47,331 bases of DNA from positions 1 through 47,331 of the IMG/VR virus record IMGVR_UViG_3300038423_000168; one strand, given 5' to 3'. Shown here piece by piece: positions 26,542 through 31,273 of this stretch. The stretch is from a virus. Below the pieces are notes generated by a model. That model worked only from the letters and a program-made list of their open reading frames with translations. It did no database searches and was not told where the DNA came from. Both the position numbers and the translations under genes were made by a program. Positions within the stretch are counted from its first letter, which is position 1. Each line of letters opens with the position of its first letter.

Positions 26542-26673
26542 ATGAAAAAATTTGTTGGCACTTATCGTGACCGTAGGGTTAAGATTGAGGCCATTAGTGC
26601 CGGGAAGGCCATCCTTACTGTCAGTAAGATTTTCGGTGTGAAGCCAACCAAGGTCAGCGTTCGTCAAATTTAA
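26542..26673 (+). CDS. Small basic phage protein
   Basis: This 43-residue protein (MKKFVGTYRDRRVKIEAI...) is rich in Lys, Arg and Val and could fold as a small beta sheet with one helix. It has its own promoter (26513) and an AAGGA ribosome site at 26530. Its small size and basic charge would suit an RNA- or DNA-binding or host-takeover protein, but nothing specific is recognised. Confidence 0.65.
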   Translation: MKKFVGTYRDRRVKIEAISAGKAILTVSKIFGVKPTKVSVRQI

Positions 26674-26717
26674 GTTTTGATGTTTTTGAACTACCGACAG
26701 TATTATATAGAAGCGAG

Positions 26718-26819
26718 ATGAACATGAAAACGGTCATCACAAACCCGGTTGACACGATAGAAGCGGTCGCCGCAGTGTGTGAGGGAGGCGATACCTCGCC
26801 TTCGGGAGGGCTTGGATAG
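26718..26819 (+). CDS. 33-residue leader peptide before the tRNA array
   Basis: This short reading frame (MNMKTVITNPVDTIEAVAAV...) lies between the TTTGAACTA/CAGTATTAT element (26684-26706) and the attenuator-like hairpins. Its last codons run through the first arm of the antiterminator stem, so ribosome position could decide which hairpin forms. The ribosome site is weak (AGCGAG). It may be a regulatory leader rather than a functional protein. Confidence 0.5.
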   Translation: MNMKTVITNPVDTIEAVAAVCEGGDTSPSGGLG

Positions 26820-26870
26820 AAAATCCAAGCAAGGACCCCCGAAGGCGCTCGAAAGAGCGCCTTTTGTGTT
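26797..26870 (+). terminator. Terminator with competing antiterminator hairpin (attenuator-like)
   Basis: A strong rho-independent terminator (AAGGCGCTC, loop GAAA, GAGCGCCTT, then TTGTGTTTT; 26842-26870) stands just before the first tRNA. Its left arm is also the right arm of a 10-bp stem CGCCTTCGGG/CCCGAAGGCG (26797-26806 and 26838-26847) containing an inner CTTGGA/TCCAAG stem. A third helix GGCGA/TCGCC at 26787-26800 competes with that one. Mutually exclusive stems are the mark of attenuation. Confidence 0.7.
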
Positions 26871-26885
26871 TTAAGGAGACTTTTT

Positions 26886-26964
26886 ACTCCGGTGAGTCGA
26901 GCGGCTAAGACACCTGCCTTACAAGCAGGTAAACTCGTGGGTTCGAGTCCCACCCGGAGTACCA
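26886..26964 (+). tRNA. tRNA-Val (TAC)
   Basis: Acceptor ACTCCGG/CCGGAGT, anticodon stem CCTGC/GCAGG with loop CTTACAA (anticodon TAC), T-loop TTCGAGT, CCA encoded. All stems intact. It is the first RNA after the attenuator. Confidence 0.93.
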
Positions 26965-26975
26965 AAATTAAATAT

Positions 26976-27053
26976 GCCCCGGTAGCTTAGTGGCTTCAAA
27001 GCGCCACCTTCACACGATGGAGAACACAGGTTTGAGTCCTGTTCGGGGCACCA
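26976..27053 (+). tRNA. tRNA-Val (CAC)
   Basis: Acceptor GCCCCGG/TCGGGGC, D-stem GCTT/AAGC, anticodon arm CCACC-TTCACAC-GATGG (anticodon CAC, one C-A mismatch), T-loop TTTGAGT, CCA encoded. A second Val isoacceptor directly after the first. Confidence 0.85.
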
Positions 27054-27056
27054 AGT

Positions 27057-27278
27057 TCTGGTTGACAGTAATGTCTACCAGATGTCAACGTATACGGCTA
27101 ATCCGGCTGACGACCGGTGTTATCGGCGACTTACGTTAAGAGCCGCCCTGTTTTAAGCCTTGTGGCGGGTAACCGCAGCGGTCATAGACGACTGTAAATA
27201 GAAGGGCATCCAAGGCTGGCCTCTCCCGTTCGATTTGGGATACTGTGCTCATGGGTATGGTAAGCCAGCCCACAAGGC
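27057..27278 (+). ncRNA. Unassigned structured RNA 1 in the tRNA array
   Basis: About 220 bases without a reading frame hold a chain of helices. A long hairpin TCTGGT-t-GACA/TGTC-t-ACCAGA (27057-27082) is capped by GTAA. Then come AACGTA/TACGTT (27087-27092 and 27132-27137) and a 9-bp closing stem GCCTTGTGG/CCACAAGGC (27157-27165 and 27270-27278). The closing stem encloses GCGG-GTAA-CCGC (27165-27176), GGCTGGC/GCCAGCC (27214-27220 and 27264-27270) and TCCC/GGGA (27224-27240). It sits between tRNA-Val and tRNA-Gly and may be processed with them. I do not recognise the family. Confidence 0.6.
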
Positions 27279-27287
27279 GAAAGATTT

Positions 27288-27361
27288 GCAGGGGTAGCAC
27301 AATGGCAGTGCGGGACGTTGCCAACGTTCATACGGGAGTTCGATTCTCCTCCTCTGCTCCA
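27288..27361 (+). tRNA. tRNA-Gly (GCC)
   Basis: Acceptor GCAGGGG/CCTCTGC, anticodon arm GGACG-TTGCCAA-CGTTC (anticodon GCC), T-loop TTCGATT, discriminator T, CCA encoded. Canonical. Confidence 0.92.
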
Positions 27362-27368
27362 AGTTTGT

Positions 27369-27442
27369 GGGGCCATCGTCTAATGGGAGGACTTCTGCCT
27401 TGCACGCAGAAAACCGGGGTTCGACCCCCCGTGGTTCCACCA
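27369..27442 (+). tRNA. tRNA-Ala (TGC)
   Basis: Acceptor GGGGCCA/TGGTTCC (with G-T pairs, including the G3-T70 identity pair of tRNA-Ala), anticodon arm TCTGC-CTTGCAC-GCAGA (anticodon TGC), T-loop TTCGACC, CCA encoded. Canonical. Confidence 0.93.
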
Positions 27443-27446
27443 AAGT

Positions 27447-27995
27447 TTAGGCATACTTAGACATCCCTCGGGATTGTCTTCCGTTGCCTTTATTTCGACC
27501 ACAGAAAGTTGGAGTCTGGCTGTTGCAGTTTGGACAAGTTAAGCGGACGTTGTCTGGTTTACAGTTTCCAGCATCTCCATCAATGTGGTCTACGACTGGA
27601 ATAAGGGGTTTGTTGCACCAAACGAGCAGCATACCGCAGATTTCACAGTTATTTCCTCTTTTTGAGATGAGGATTTTGCGGATGGTTTTTCGGTGCTTGA
27701 CTCCCCCTAGTTCAAACTGTTCTAGGGCCTTTGCATGGAGGTAGTGCCCACGTCCTTTCGGTTCTGGTTTCGGTTTTTTTGGTCTCTTTGCGTTGCTTGC
27801 TTTTGCCGAACAAGAACTGGAGCAATATGTGTTATCAAACCGTTTGTTGTAGGGGATGGATGCTTCGCATACGGGGCAACGTTTAGGGCTGAGCATGTAT
27901 TTAGCTTCATTTTTAGCAGTCCGGCTCTTGTTGCTGCATGCTAGCGAACAATAGATGTGGTTTGCTGGTGTATTACAGACTGGGCATTGATTCAT
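27447..27995 (-). CDS. HNH homing endonuclease, antisense to the tRNA array
   Basis: This 182-residue protein has two N-terminal zinc-knuckle-like motifs (CPVCNTPANHIYCSLAC and CPVCEASIPYNKRFDNTYC) and an HNH nuclease core near the C-terminus (CEICGMLL, VVDHIDGD, then N in DNVRLTCPNCN). I start it at the ATG at 27995 (MNQCPVC). An upstream in-frame ATG lies inside the neighbouring tRNA-Gly and is not credible. The gene is inserted head-on between tRNA genes. The segment from it to the next tRNA is flanked by copies of AAAGTTTAGGC (27442 and 28121). Confidence 0.85.
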   Translation of the reverse strand: MNQCPVCNTPANHIYCSLACSNKSRTAKNEAKYMLSPKRCPVCEASIPYNKRFDNTYCSSSCSAKASNAKRPKKPKPEPKGRGHYLHAKALEQFELGGVKHRKTIRKILISKRGNNCEICGMLLVWCNKPLIPVVDHIDGDAGNCKPDNVRLTCPNCNSQTPTFCGRNKGNGRQSRGMSKYA

Positions 27996-28008
27996 AGTTG
28001 TTTTTTGG

Positions 28009-28083
28009 GCGGGATTGATGTCAATGGTAGCATGCCACGCTTCCAACGTGGTCGTACCGATTCGACTTCGGTATCCCGCTCCA
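28009..28083 (+). tRNA. tRNA-Gly (TCC)
   Basis: Acceptor GCGGGAT/ATCCCGC, anticodon arm CCACG-CTTCCAA-CGTGG (anticodon TCC), T-arm ACCGA/TCGGT with loop TTCGACT, CCA encoded. A 7-bp hairpin ACCTCCT/AGGAGGT follows at 28082-28100. Confidence 0.92.
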
Positions 28084-28129
28084 ACCTCCTATAAAAGGAG
28101 GTCGAAAGTCGGTTTTCGCTAAAGTTTAG

Positions 28130-28203
28130 GCGGGTATGGTATATTGGGTGTGCCCAACCTTCCCAAGGTTGTGAAACGGATTCGATTCCCATGTCCCGCT
28201 CCA
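28130..28203 (+). tRNA. tRNA-Gly (CCC), degenerate stems
   Basis: Anticodon arm CAACC-TTCCCAA-GGTTG (anticodon CCC) is perfect, T-loop TTCGATT and CCA are present. The acceptor pairs only over GCGGG/CCCGC, and the T-stem has two mismatches. It may be a decaying copy: an intact tRNA-Gly(CCC) lies at 34433. Confidence 0.65.
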
Positions 28204-28207
28204 AGAT

Positions 28208-28336
28208 TGTAGTCACTCTAAGGGCTGTCGAAGCTGACGAGTGGCGAGGTTCTACCAGCAGGGTCCCTCAGTAAGGGGGACTGTGGTGGTTCCCCTGAAA
28301 AGGGACCCCGAGCAGTAGAACCTGCGGATGACTAGC
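28208..28336 (+). ncRNA. Unassigned structured RNA 2, with H-type pseudoknot
   Basis: The outer stem TAGTCA/TGACTA (28210-28215 and 28329-28334) encloses CACTC/GAGTG (28214-28218 and 28239-28243; two bases shared with the outer stem) and GGTTCTAC/GTAGAACC (28248-28255 and 28315-28322). The latter closes GGGTCCC/GGGACCC (28261-28267 and 28302-28308). Inside, CAGT/ACTG (28269-28272 and 28280-28283) has a G-rich loop whose GGGG (28276-28279) can pair with CCCC (28292-28295), an allowed H-type pseudoknot. There is no reading frame. It sits between tRNA genes and is not a tRNA or tmRNA. Family unknown. Confidence 0.65.
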
Positions 28337-28362
28337 TTAACCAGCCGGTTGTCCCGAATTTT

Positions 28363-28467
28363 GCGGGTGTAGCTTAATCAGAGCGGTGGTCCACCAGACC
28401 ACGCCGTGTCCGGGCTTGATATCAAGTCAGGCATGTTGTACCGGCTGAACGCCGGTCGCCCGCTCCA
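28363..28467 (+). tRNA. Aberrant tRNA-like RNA with ~37-base variable region
   Basis: Acceptor GCGGGTG/CGCCCGC and encoded CCA are intact, D-stem is GCTT/GAGC, and the T-stem is ACCGG/CCGGT. The D-loop is only AATCA (no GG), the T-loop is CTGAACG (no TTC), and the anticodon loop is CCACCAG with C at position 33. A 37-base region with the palindrome CTTGATATCAAG stands where the variable loop should be. If read as a tRNA, the anticodon is ACC (Gly GGT). It may have a non-translational role. Confidence 0.45.
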
Positions 28468-28473
28468 GTTTGT

Positions 28474-28548
28474 GGGCCTGTAGCTCAGCGGGAGAGCGCT
28501 TGCTCGACAAGCAAGAGGTGGTAGGCTCGACCCCTACCGGGCGCACCA
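28474..28548 (+). tRNA. tRNA-Val (GAC), C33 in the anticodon loop
   Basis: Acceptor GGGCCTG/CGGGCGC (one mismatch), anticodon arm CTTGC-TCGACAA-GCAAG (anticodon GAC), T-arm GTAGG-CTCGACC-CCTAC, CCA encoded. The nearly universal U33 is replaced by C, and T54 by C. Confidence 0.8.
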
Positions 28549-28555
28549 AAGTTTG

Positions 28556-28641
28556 GGACCGGAGCTTAAGCAGAACCTTCTGCCATCGGAAGAGCGTAGT
28601 GTTTACAACACTTGGGGGTGGGAATCCCTCCGGCTCCACCA
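28556..28641 (+). tRNA. Aberrant tRNA-like RNA, Val(TAC)-like
   Basis: The 3' end (GGCTCC plus ACCA) pairs imperfectly with the 5' GGACCGG. A T-arm GGGGG-TGGGAAT-CCCTC and an anticodon-like arm TAGTG-TTTACAA-CACTT (TAC) are visible. The variable loop is missing and a 20-base D-loop contains an extra hairpin GCAGA/TCTGC. Probably a decayed or non-canonical tRNA. Confidence 0.4.
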
Positions 28642-28646
28642 AGAAC

Positions 28647-28726
28647 GACGCTGGGTTCGTGCTCCAGAAGTGGGTGACACGACGCCAAGGAGAGGGGTTA
28701 ACAGCCCGGAGAGTAGGACCAGCGTC
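28647..28726 (+). ncRNA. Unassigned structured RNA 3
   Basis: An 80-base element closed by a perfect 8-bp stem GACGCTGG/CCAGCGTC (28647-28654 and 28719-28726). Inside are CGTG/CACG pairing and a GGG/CCC hairpin around GGGGTTAACAGCCC. It lies in a tRNA-to-tRNA spacer and ends one base before the AAGTTT spacer that punctuates the array. No reading frame, no family recognised. Confidence 0.45.
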
Positions 28727-28727
28727 A

Positions 28728-29378
28728 TCAAGTTTTGGGTACGTCGCCTAATGGGATGGCACTTCCCTCGCACGGAAGAACGATTGCGGGTTCGACTCCC
28801 GCCGTATCCACCAAGTTTTTGAAAGTATATAGTCCATCCTTAGCGATGAAGTGTTCATCTTCATGGCAGGTGGGGCAAAGGATTTCAAGGTTTTCAGGTT
28901 TGTTGTTTTTTCGATTGCGGTCTATATGGTGAACCCGCAGAACTGGGGTAAAGCGGGCGTATCCACAACGATTGCATTTTTTTGGATGATGTTTGAATGC
29001 AATTTCTCGATACGCCGCTCCACCGTTAGTGTAATGGTCTGGTCTCATATCATGAAATGCCTCACCGGATAGGATAGACTGAGCGTGGTCTTTACATGCC
29101 CGTGAGCAAAAAAGCAGACCAGATTTTGATGCTTTAATTTGAGCGGGGCGTTTTTCAAAGCTAGTAAAGCAAAATGAGCATTTTACAGTAACTCTTGTTC
29201 TACTAGCAACCCCCGAGCACTCTCTTGAGCAGTATTGACCATTAGAGTGTTTGGGTAAGTAAAAAGGCCTTTTGCATGTGGGAAGTGTACAGTAATGAAG
29301 AAACAGCCTTCTTGGCTTCCCATCGTAGAGTGTAGATATTATTGATTCTTCGGGTGGATTTGATATGTCAGTATGCAA
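28728..29378 (-). CDS. HNH homing endonuclease whose end runs antisense through a tRNA
   Basis: This 216-residue protein has zinc-knuckle motifs (CTLPTCKRPFYL...YCSREC, CSFCFTSFEK...LFCSRAC) and an HNH core (CNRCGYARF, LRVHHIDRNRKNN, then N and CPTCHEDEH). The start is a TTG at 29378 with GGAGGT eight bases before it. After about residue 189 the frame continues for ~27 residues through the antisense strand of tRNA-Ala(CGC) to a stop at 28728. The natural stop seems to have been lost on insertion. It could bind and cut the tRNA-array spacer. Confidence 0.82.
   Translation of the reverse strand: MHTDISNPPEESIISTLYDGKPRRLFLHYCTLPTCKRPFYLPKHSNGQYCSRECSGVASRTRVTVKCSFCFTSFEKRPAQIKASKSGLLFCSRACKDHAQSILSGEAFHDMRPDHYTNGGAAYREIAFKHHPKKCNRCGYARFTPVLRVHHIDRNRKNNKPENLEILCPTCHEDEHFIAKDGLYTFKNLVDTAGVEPAIVLPCEGSAIPLGDVPKT
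28737..28813 (+). tRNA. tRNA-Ala (CGC)
   Basis: Acceptor GGGTACG/CGTATCC (with G3-T70), anticodon arm CTTCC-CTCGCAC-GGAAG (anticodon CGC), T-arm GCGGG-TTCGACT-CCCGC, CCA encoded. Fully overlapped by the 3' end of an antisense HNH gene. Confidence 0.92.
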
Positions 29379-29420
29379 GTGTGATTACCTCCACCTATGT
29401 ATTTGATAGTTGATTTTCAC

Positions 29421-29494
29421 GGCCTGTTCGTCTATCGGCAGGACAGCAGATTCTCAATCTGTAAAGAGGGGTTCGATTCCCCTACGGGCTACCA
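29421..29494 (+). tRNA. tRNA-Glu (CTC), copy 1
   Basis: Acceptor GGCCTGT/ACGGGCT, anticodon arm GCAGA-TTCTCAA-TCTGT (anticodon CTC), T-loop TTCGATT, CCA encoded. The discriminator is A, whereas G is usual for tRNA-Glu. Confidence 0.87.
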
Positions 29495-29501
29495 AATTCA
29501 T

Positions 29502-29578
29502 GGGGTCGTAGACAAGTGGCTTAAGTCGCCAGATTCTCAATCTGGAAACCGTGGGTTCAAATCCCATCGGCCCTGCCA
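29502..29578 (+). tRNA. tRNA-Glu (CTC), copy 2
   Basis: Acceptor GGGGTCG/CGGCCCT, anticodon arm CCAGA-TTCTCAA-TCTGG (anticodon CTC), T-arm GTGGG-TTCAAAT-CCCAT, discriminator G, CCA encoded. Same anticodon as its neighbour but different body, so not a recent duplicate. Confidence 0.87.
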
Positions 29579-29590
29579 AGTGGAGATGTT

Positions 29591-29788
29591 GTGGCAACGT
29601 TGACGCTGGACATAAACGAGGAAGCGAAGTTCAAGGCTTGGGAGAAAGAGCACAAGAAAAAGTGCAAACTCCGGCCCGGTACGTGTGGTGACCTTTACAG
29701 CTTCAACATCTGCCCAAGTGGTATTGGGGATTTTATCAGTGTTCACTGCCCGTGTGGAGCACAAGCAGACCTGACGGGAAGTTTGTAA
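29591..29788 (+). CDS. Small Cys-containing hypothetical protein
   Basis: A 65-residue protein starting at GTG (29591) behind GGAG at 29582. The middle has KKKCKLRPGTCG and the end has VHCPCGAQADL, four Cys that could bind a metal ion. It lies inside the tRNA island and is on the same strand as the RNAs. Function unknown. Confidence 0.6.
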   Translation: MATLTLDINEEAKFKAWEKEHKKKCKLRPGTCGDLYSFNICPSGIGDFISVHCPCGAQADLTGSL

Positions 29789-29807
29789 AAGGCAAGACCA
29801 TGAGCCT

Positions 29808-29999
29808 ATGGATAACATCATTCACAAACTGCTGGTATACGAGCCAATTCGTATATTTGATGAGTTTAGCCACTGGATTGTGGTAGGATGGATGATTCTC
29901 CATACGTTGAGTTGGGCGATAGTGGAAGGATGCCGACTCTACTGGTCAACGAAAATAAAGATTAGGCGCATTTTCATACAAGATGTCGCCGAAGAGTAA
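29808..29999 (+). CDS. Small single-pass membrane protein
   Basis: A 63-residue protein with a charged N-terminus, a hydrophobic stretch of about 20 residues (WIVVGWMILHTLSWAIVEG, residues ~23-41) and a basic C-terminus (KIKIRRIF). The topology suggests one inner-membrane helix. It directly precedes the tRNA remnant at 30001. No family recognised. Confidence 0.6.
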   Translation: MDNIIHKLLVYEPIRIFDEFSHWIVVGWMILHTLSWAIVEGCRLYWSTKIKIRRIFIQDVAEE

Positions 30000-30000
30000 C

Positions 30001-30026
30001 GCACCTGTCGCCAAGTGGAAAGGCAT
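30001..30026 (+). pseudogene. 5' half of a tRNA (Gln-like) cut off by an HNH gene
   Basis: GCACCTG, TC, then GCCAAGTGGAAAGGC has the form of an acceptor 5' strand plus D-arm, and its D-arm resembles that of bacterial tRNA-Gln. The sequence then passes straight into the TTTGAACTA leader of the HNH gene. I found no matching 3' half (CAGGTGC) before or after the gene, so the tRNA looks destroyed by the insertion. Confidence 0.5.
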
Positions 30027-30028
30027 AA

Positions 30029-30058
30029 TTTGAACTACCAACCCCCTTTATAGGGGTT
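30029..30058 (+). promoter_or_regulatory. Endonuclease leader: TTTGAACTA motif plus hairpin over ribosome site
   Basis: TTTGAACTACC is followed by the hairpin AACCCC/GGGGTT (30040-30045 and 30053-30058). The only ribosome-binding sequence, AGGGG, lies inside its right arm and the ATG follows at once. This should keep translation low unless the hairpin is open. Confidence 0.6.
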
Positions 30059-30571
30059 ATGATGCTTATTTGCAAAAATTGCGGTGGGTATATTCCATCA
30101 AGGGTAAATGTTGATGGGAAAATAAAAAAGCTGAACGGTCGCAGGTATTGTTTATCCTGTAGCCCATTTAAGGGAAAGAAATTTAATTATGAAACTGACC
30201 GGGATGAGAATAGAAATTTCCACTGCCGCTTATGTGGTCAGAACACCGGTCCTCGCAGGCGTATGTGTAATACCTGTGTATCCCGCATTAGACGTTTTCG
30301 AGCTAAACGTACAGCCGTAAAGTGGCTTGGAGGAAAATGCAATCGGTGTGGATGGGTCGGAGACATTGCGGCTTTTGAGTTTCACCACCCCGGAGACAAC
30401 AAAGAGTTCGATATTGGTACGGTTAGTAACAGAGCATGGGCAACGATAGTCAAAGAATTAAAAAAATGTGAATTACTCTGTTCCAACTGTCATCGTACCG
30501 AACATCATGGCATCCGTGATGAGAATTTCTTAAAAATAGCGGATGAATATGGTGGAAAAATTTATGTTTAG
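30059..30571 (+). CDS. HNH homing endonuclease
   Basis: This 170-residue protein has three zinc-binding blocks (CKNCGGYIP...YCLSC, CRLCGQNT...CNTC, CNRCGWVG...LLCSNCH) and an HNH core in which FEFHHPGDNKEF and CSNCHRTEHH supply the nuclease residues. Two adjacent ATGs (30059 and 30062) are possible starts. It ends one base before tRNA-Cys and begins just behind a truncated tRNA, which fits an enzyme that targets the tRNA array. A hairpin covers the ribosome site. Confidence 0.85.
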   Translation: MMLICKNCGGYIPSRVNVDGKIKKLNGRRYCLSCSPFKGKKFNYETDRDENRNFHCRLCGQNTGPRRRMCNTCVSRIRRFRAKRTAVKWLGGKCNRCGWVGDIAAFEFHHPGDNKEFDIGTVSNRAWATIVKELKKCELLCSNCHRTEHHGIRDENFLKIADEYGGKIYV

Positions 30572-30572
30572 T

Positions 30573-30646
30573 GACTCGGATTCCGAATGGTTAGGAGGCG
30601 GTCTGCAAAACCGTTTAAGTGGGTTCGATTCCCATCCGGGTCTCCA
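30573..30646 (+). tRNA. tRNA-Cys (GCA), copy 1
   Basis: Acceptor GACTCGG/CCGGGTC, anticodon arm GCGGT-CTGCAAA-ACCGT (anticodon GCA), T-loop TTCGATT, discriminator T (U73 is a tRNA-Cys identity element), CCA encoded. Confidence 0.92.
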
Positions 30647-30652
30647 GTTTAA

Positions 30653-30729
30653 GCACGGGTACCCAAGCGGCTTAAGGGACAGGTCCGCAAAACCTGCATT
30701 CATAGGTTCAAATCCTATCCCGTGCTCCA
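30653..30729 (+). tRNA. tRNA-Cys (GCA), copy 2, C33 in the anticodon loop
   Basis: Acceptor GCACGGG/CCCGTGC, anticodon arm CAGGT-CCGCAAA-ACCTG (anticodon GCA), T-loop TTCAAAT, discriminator T, CCA encoded. The loop has C instead of U at position 33. Confidence 0.85.
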
Positions 30730-30734
30730 AGTGA

Positions 30735-30829
30735 GGTCATGGCTACCATTGACCACGTAGTGGGTGCGGGCAAAATGATGAGGCTGCTGCCCGCCTTTGT
30801 ACTCCCAAACGTGGATACTTCGCAGCCTC
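30735..30829 (+). ncRNA. Unassigned structured RNA 4, pseudoknotted
   Basis: A hairpin GGTCA-TGG/CCA-t-TGACC (30735-30754) is followed by a compound stem: CCACGT/ACGTGG (30753-30758 and 30809-30814), TGGG/CCCA (30761-30764 and 30804-30807) and GCGGGC/GCCCGC (30766-30771 and 30789-30794). The top loop contains GAGGCTGC (30780-30787), which pairs perfectly with GCAGCCTC (30822-30829) beyond the stem, giving a pseudoknot. It sits between tRNA-Cys and tRNA-Glu. No convincing reading frame, family unknown. Confidence 0.65.
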
Positions 30830-30838
30830 AAACTTTAT

Positions 30839-30916
30839 ACCGTGGAAGACAAAGTCGTCGAGTCCTCTGGCTTTCAACCAGAGCATTAGCGGGTCCGAGT
30901 CCCGTCCACGGTACCA
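30839..30916 (+). tRNA. tRNA-Glu (TTC)
   Basis: Acceptor ACCGTGG/CCACGGT, D-stem GAC/GTC, anticodon arm TCTGG-CTTTCAA-CCAGA (anticodon TTC), T-arm GCGGG-TCCGAGT-CCCGT, CCA encoded. T-loop position 55 is C instead of T. Confidence 0.85.
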
Positions 30917-30921
30917 ACTCT

Positions 30922-31015
30922 GGGGGATAGCACCGACGTGCAGGCAGGTCCTATAAACCTGTAGTTGCGGCTGATTACCGTGCTCGGCGGGGATTGACAC
31001 CCCGGTCCCCTACCA
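30922..31015 (+). tRNA. Aberrant class II-like tRNA (anticodon TAT if read as tRNA)
   Basis: Acceptor GGGGGAT/GTCCCCT, T-stem CGGGG/CCCCG and CCA are intact. The D-arm is GCAC-CGAC-GTGC with a four-base loop (no GG), the T-loop is ATTGACA (no TTC), the anticodon arm is CAGGT-CCTATAA-ACCTG with C33, and a ~26-base variable arm contains CGG/CCG pairing. The D-loop/T-loop contact of normal tRNA cannot form. Same type of deviation as at 28363. Confidence 0.5.
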
Positions 31016-31051
31016 TTTTTTAAGAATCTCAGTATTAGTCCTTGGGAGCAT

Positions 31052-31258
31052 ATGATGAAAAAGGAAAAAATCAGGGATTACGAGGTTCAGGCAAAACTCA
31101 CACTCTACACCAGTACCACTGTTTCGGCCCGGTCTTTAGAGGAAGCGACTGAAAAGTCAAAAAACCTTAAGGAGCAGGATTTCGTAGACTTCAACGGTGA
31201 TTACATCGATGGTAATATGCGGATTACCGGAGTCTATGAGTCTGGGTTTGAACTATAA
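31052..31258 (+). CDS. Small hypothetical protein
   Basis: A 68-residue protein (MMKKEKIRDYEVQAKLTLY...) with alternating strands and one helix (SLEEATEKSKNLKE), giving a likely beta-alpha-beta fold. GGGAG lies just before the start, and the CAGTATTAG motif 22 bases upstream may be its promoter. It sits between the tRNAs and the tmRNA. Function unknown. Confidence 0.65.
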   Translation: MMKKEKIRDYEVQAKLTLYTSTTVSARSLEEATEKSKNLKEQDFVDFNGDYIDGNMRITGVYESGFEL

Positions 31259-31273
31259 GTAATGTGACGGTTT

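Noticed and set aside
27057-27087. H-type pseudoknot TCTGGT/ACCAGA with TGACA/TGTCA
   Set aside because: Both connecting loops would be zero bases long, which is sterically not possible. The same bases form a simple hairpin (GACA/TGTC inside TCTGGT/ACCAGA) that explains the sequence better.
28363-28467. A tRNA on the opposite strand or a tRNA-Ile read from TTGATAT
   Set aside because: On the minus strand the T-arm-like part lies at the wrong end. The TTGATAT loop has no pairing stem.
28205-28470. A GOLLD or ROOL type large phage RNA enclosing a tRNA
   Set aside because: The setting (phage, beside tRNAs, pseudoknots) is right, but the segment is much shorter and I cannot match any defining sequence by eye. 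Kept as unassigned RNAs.
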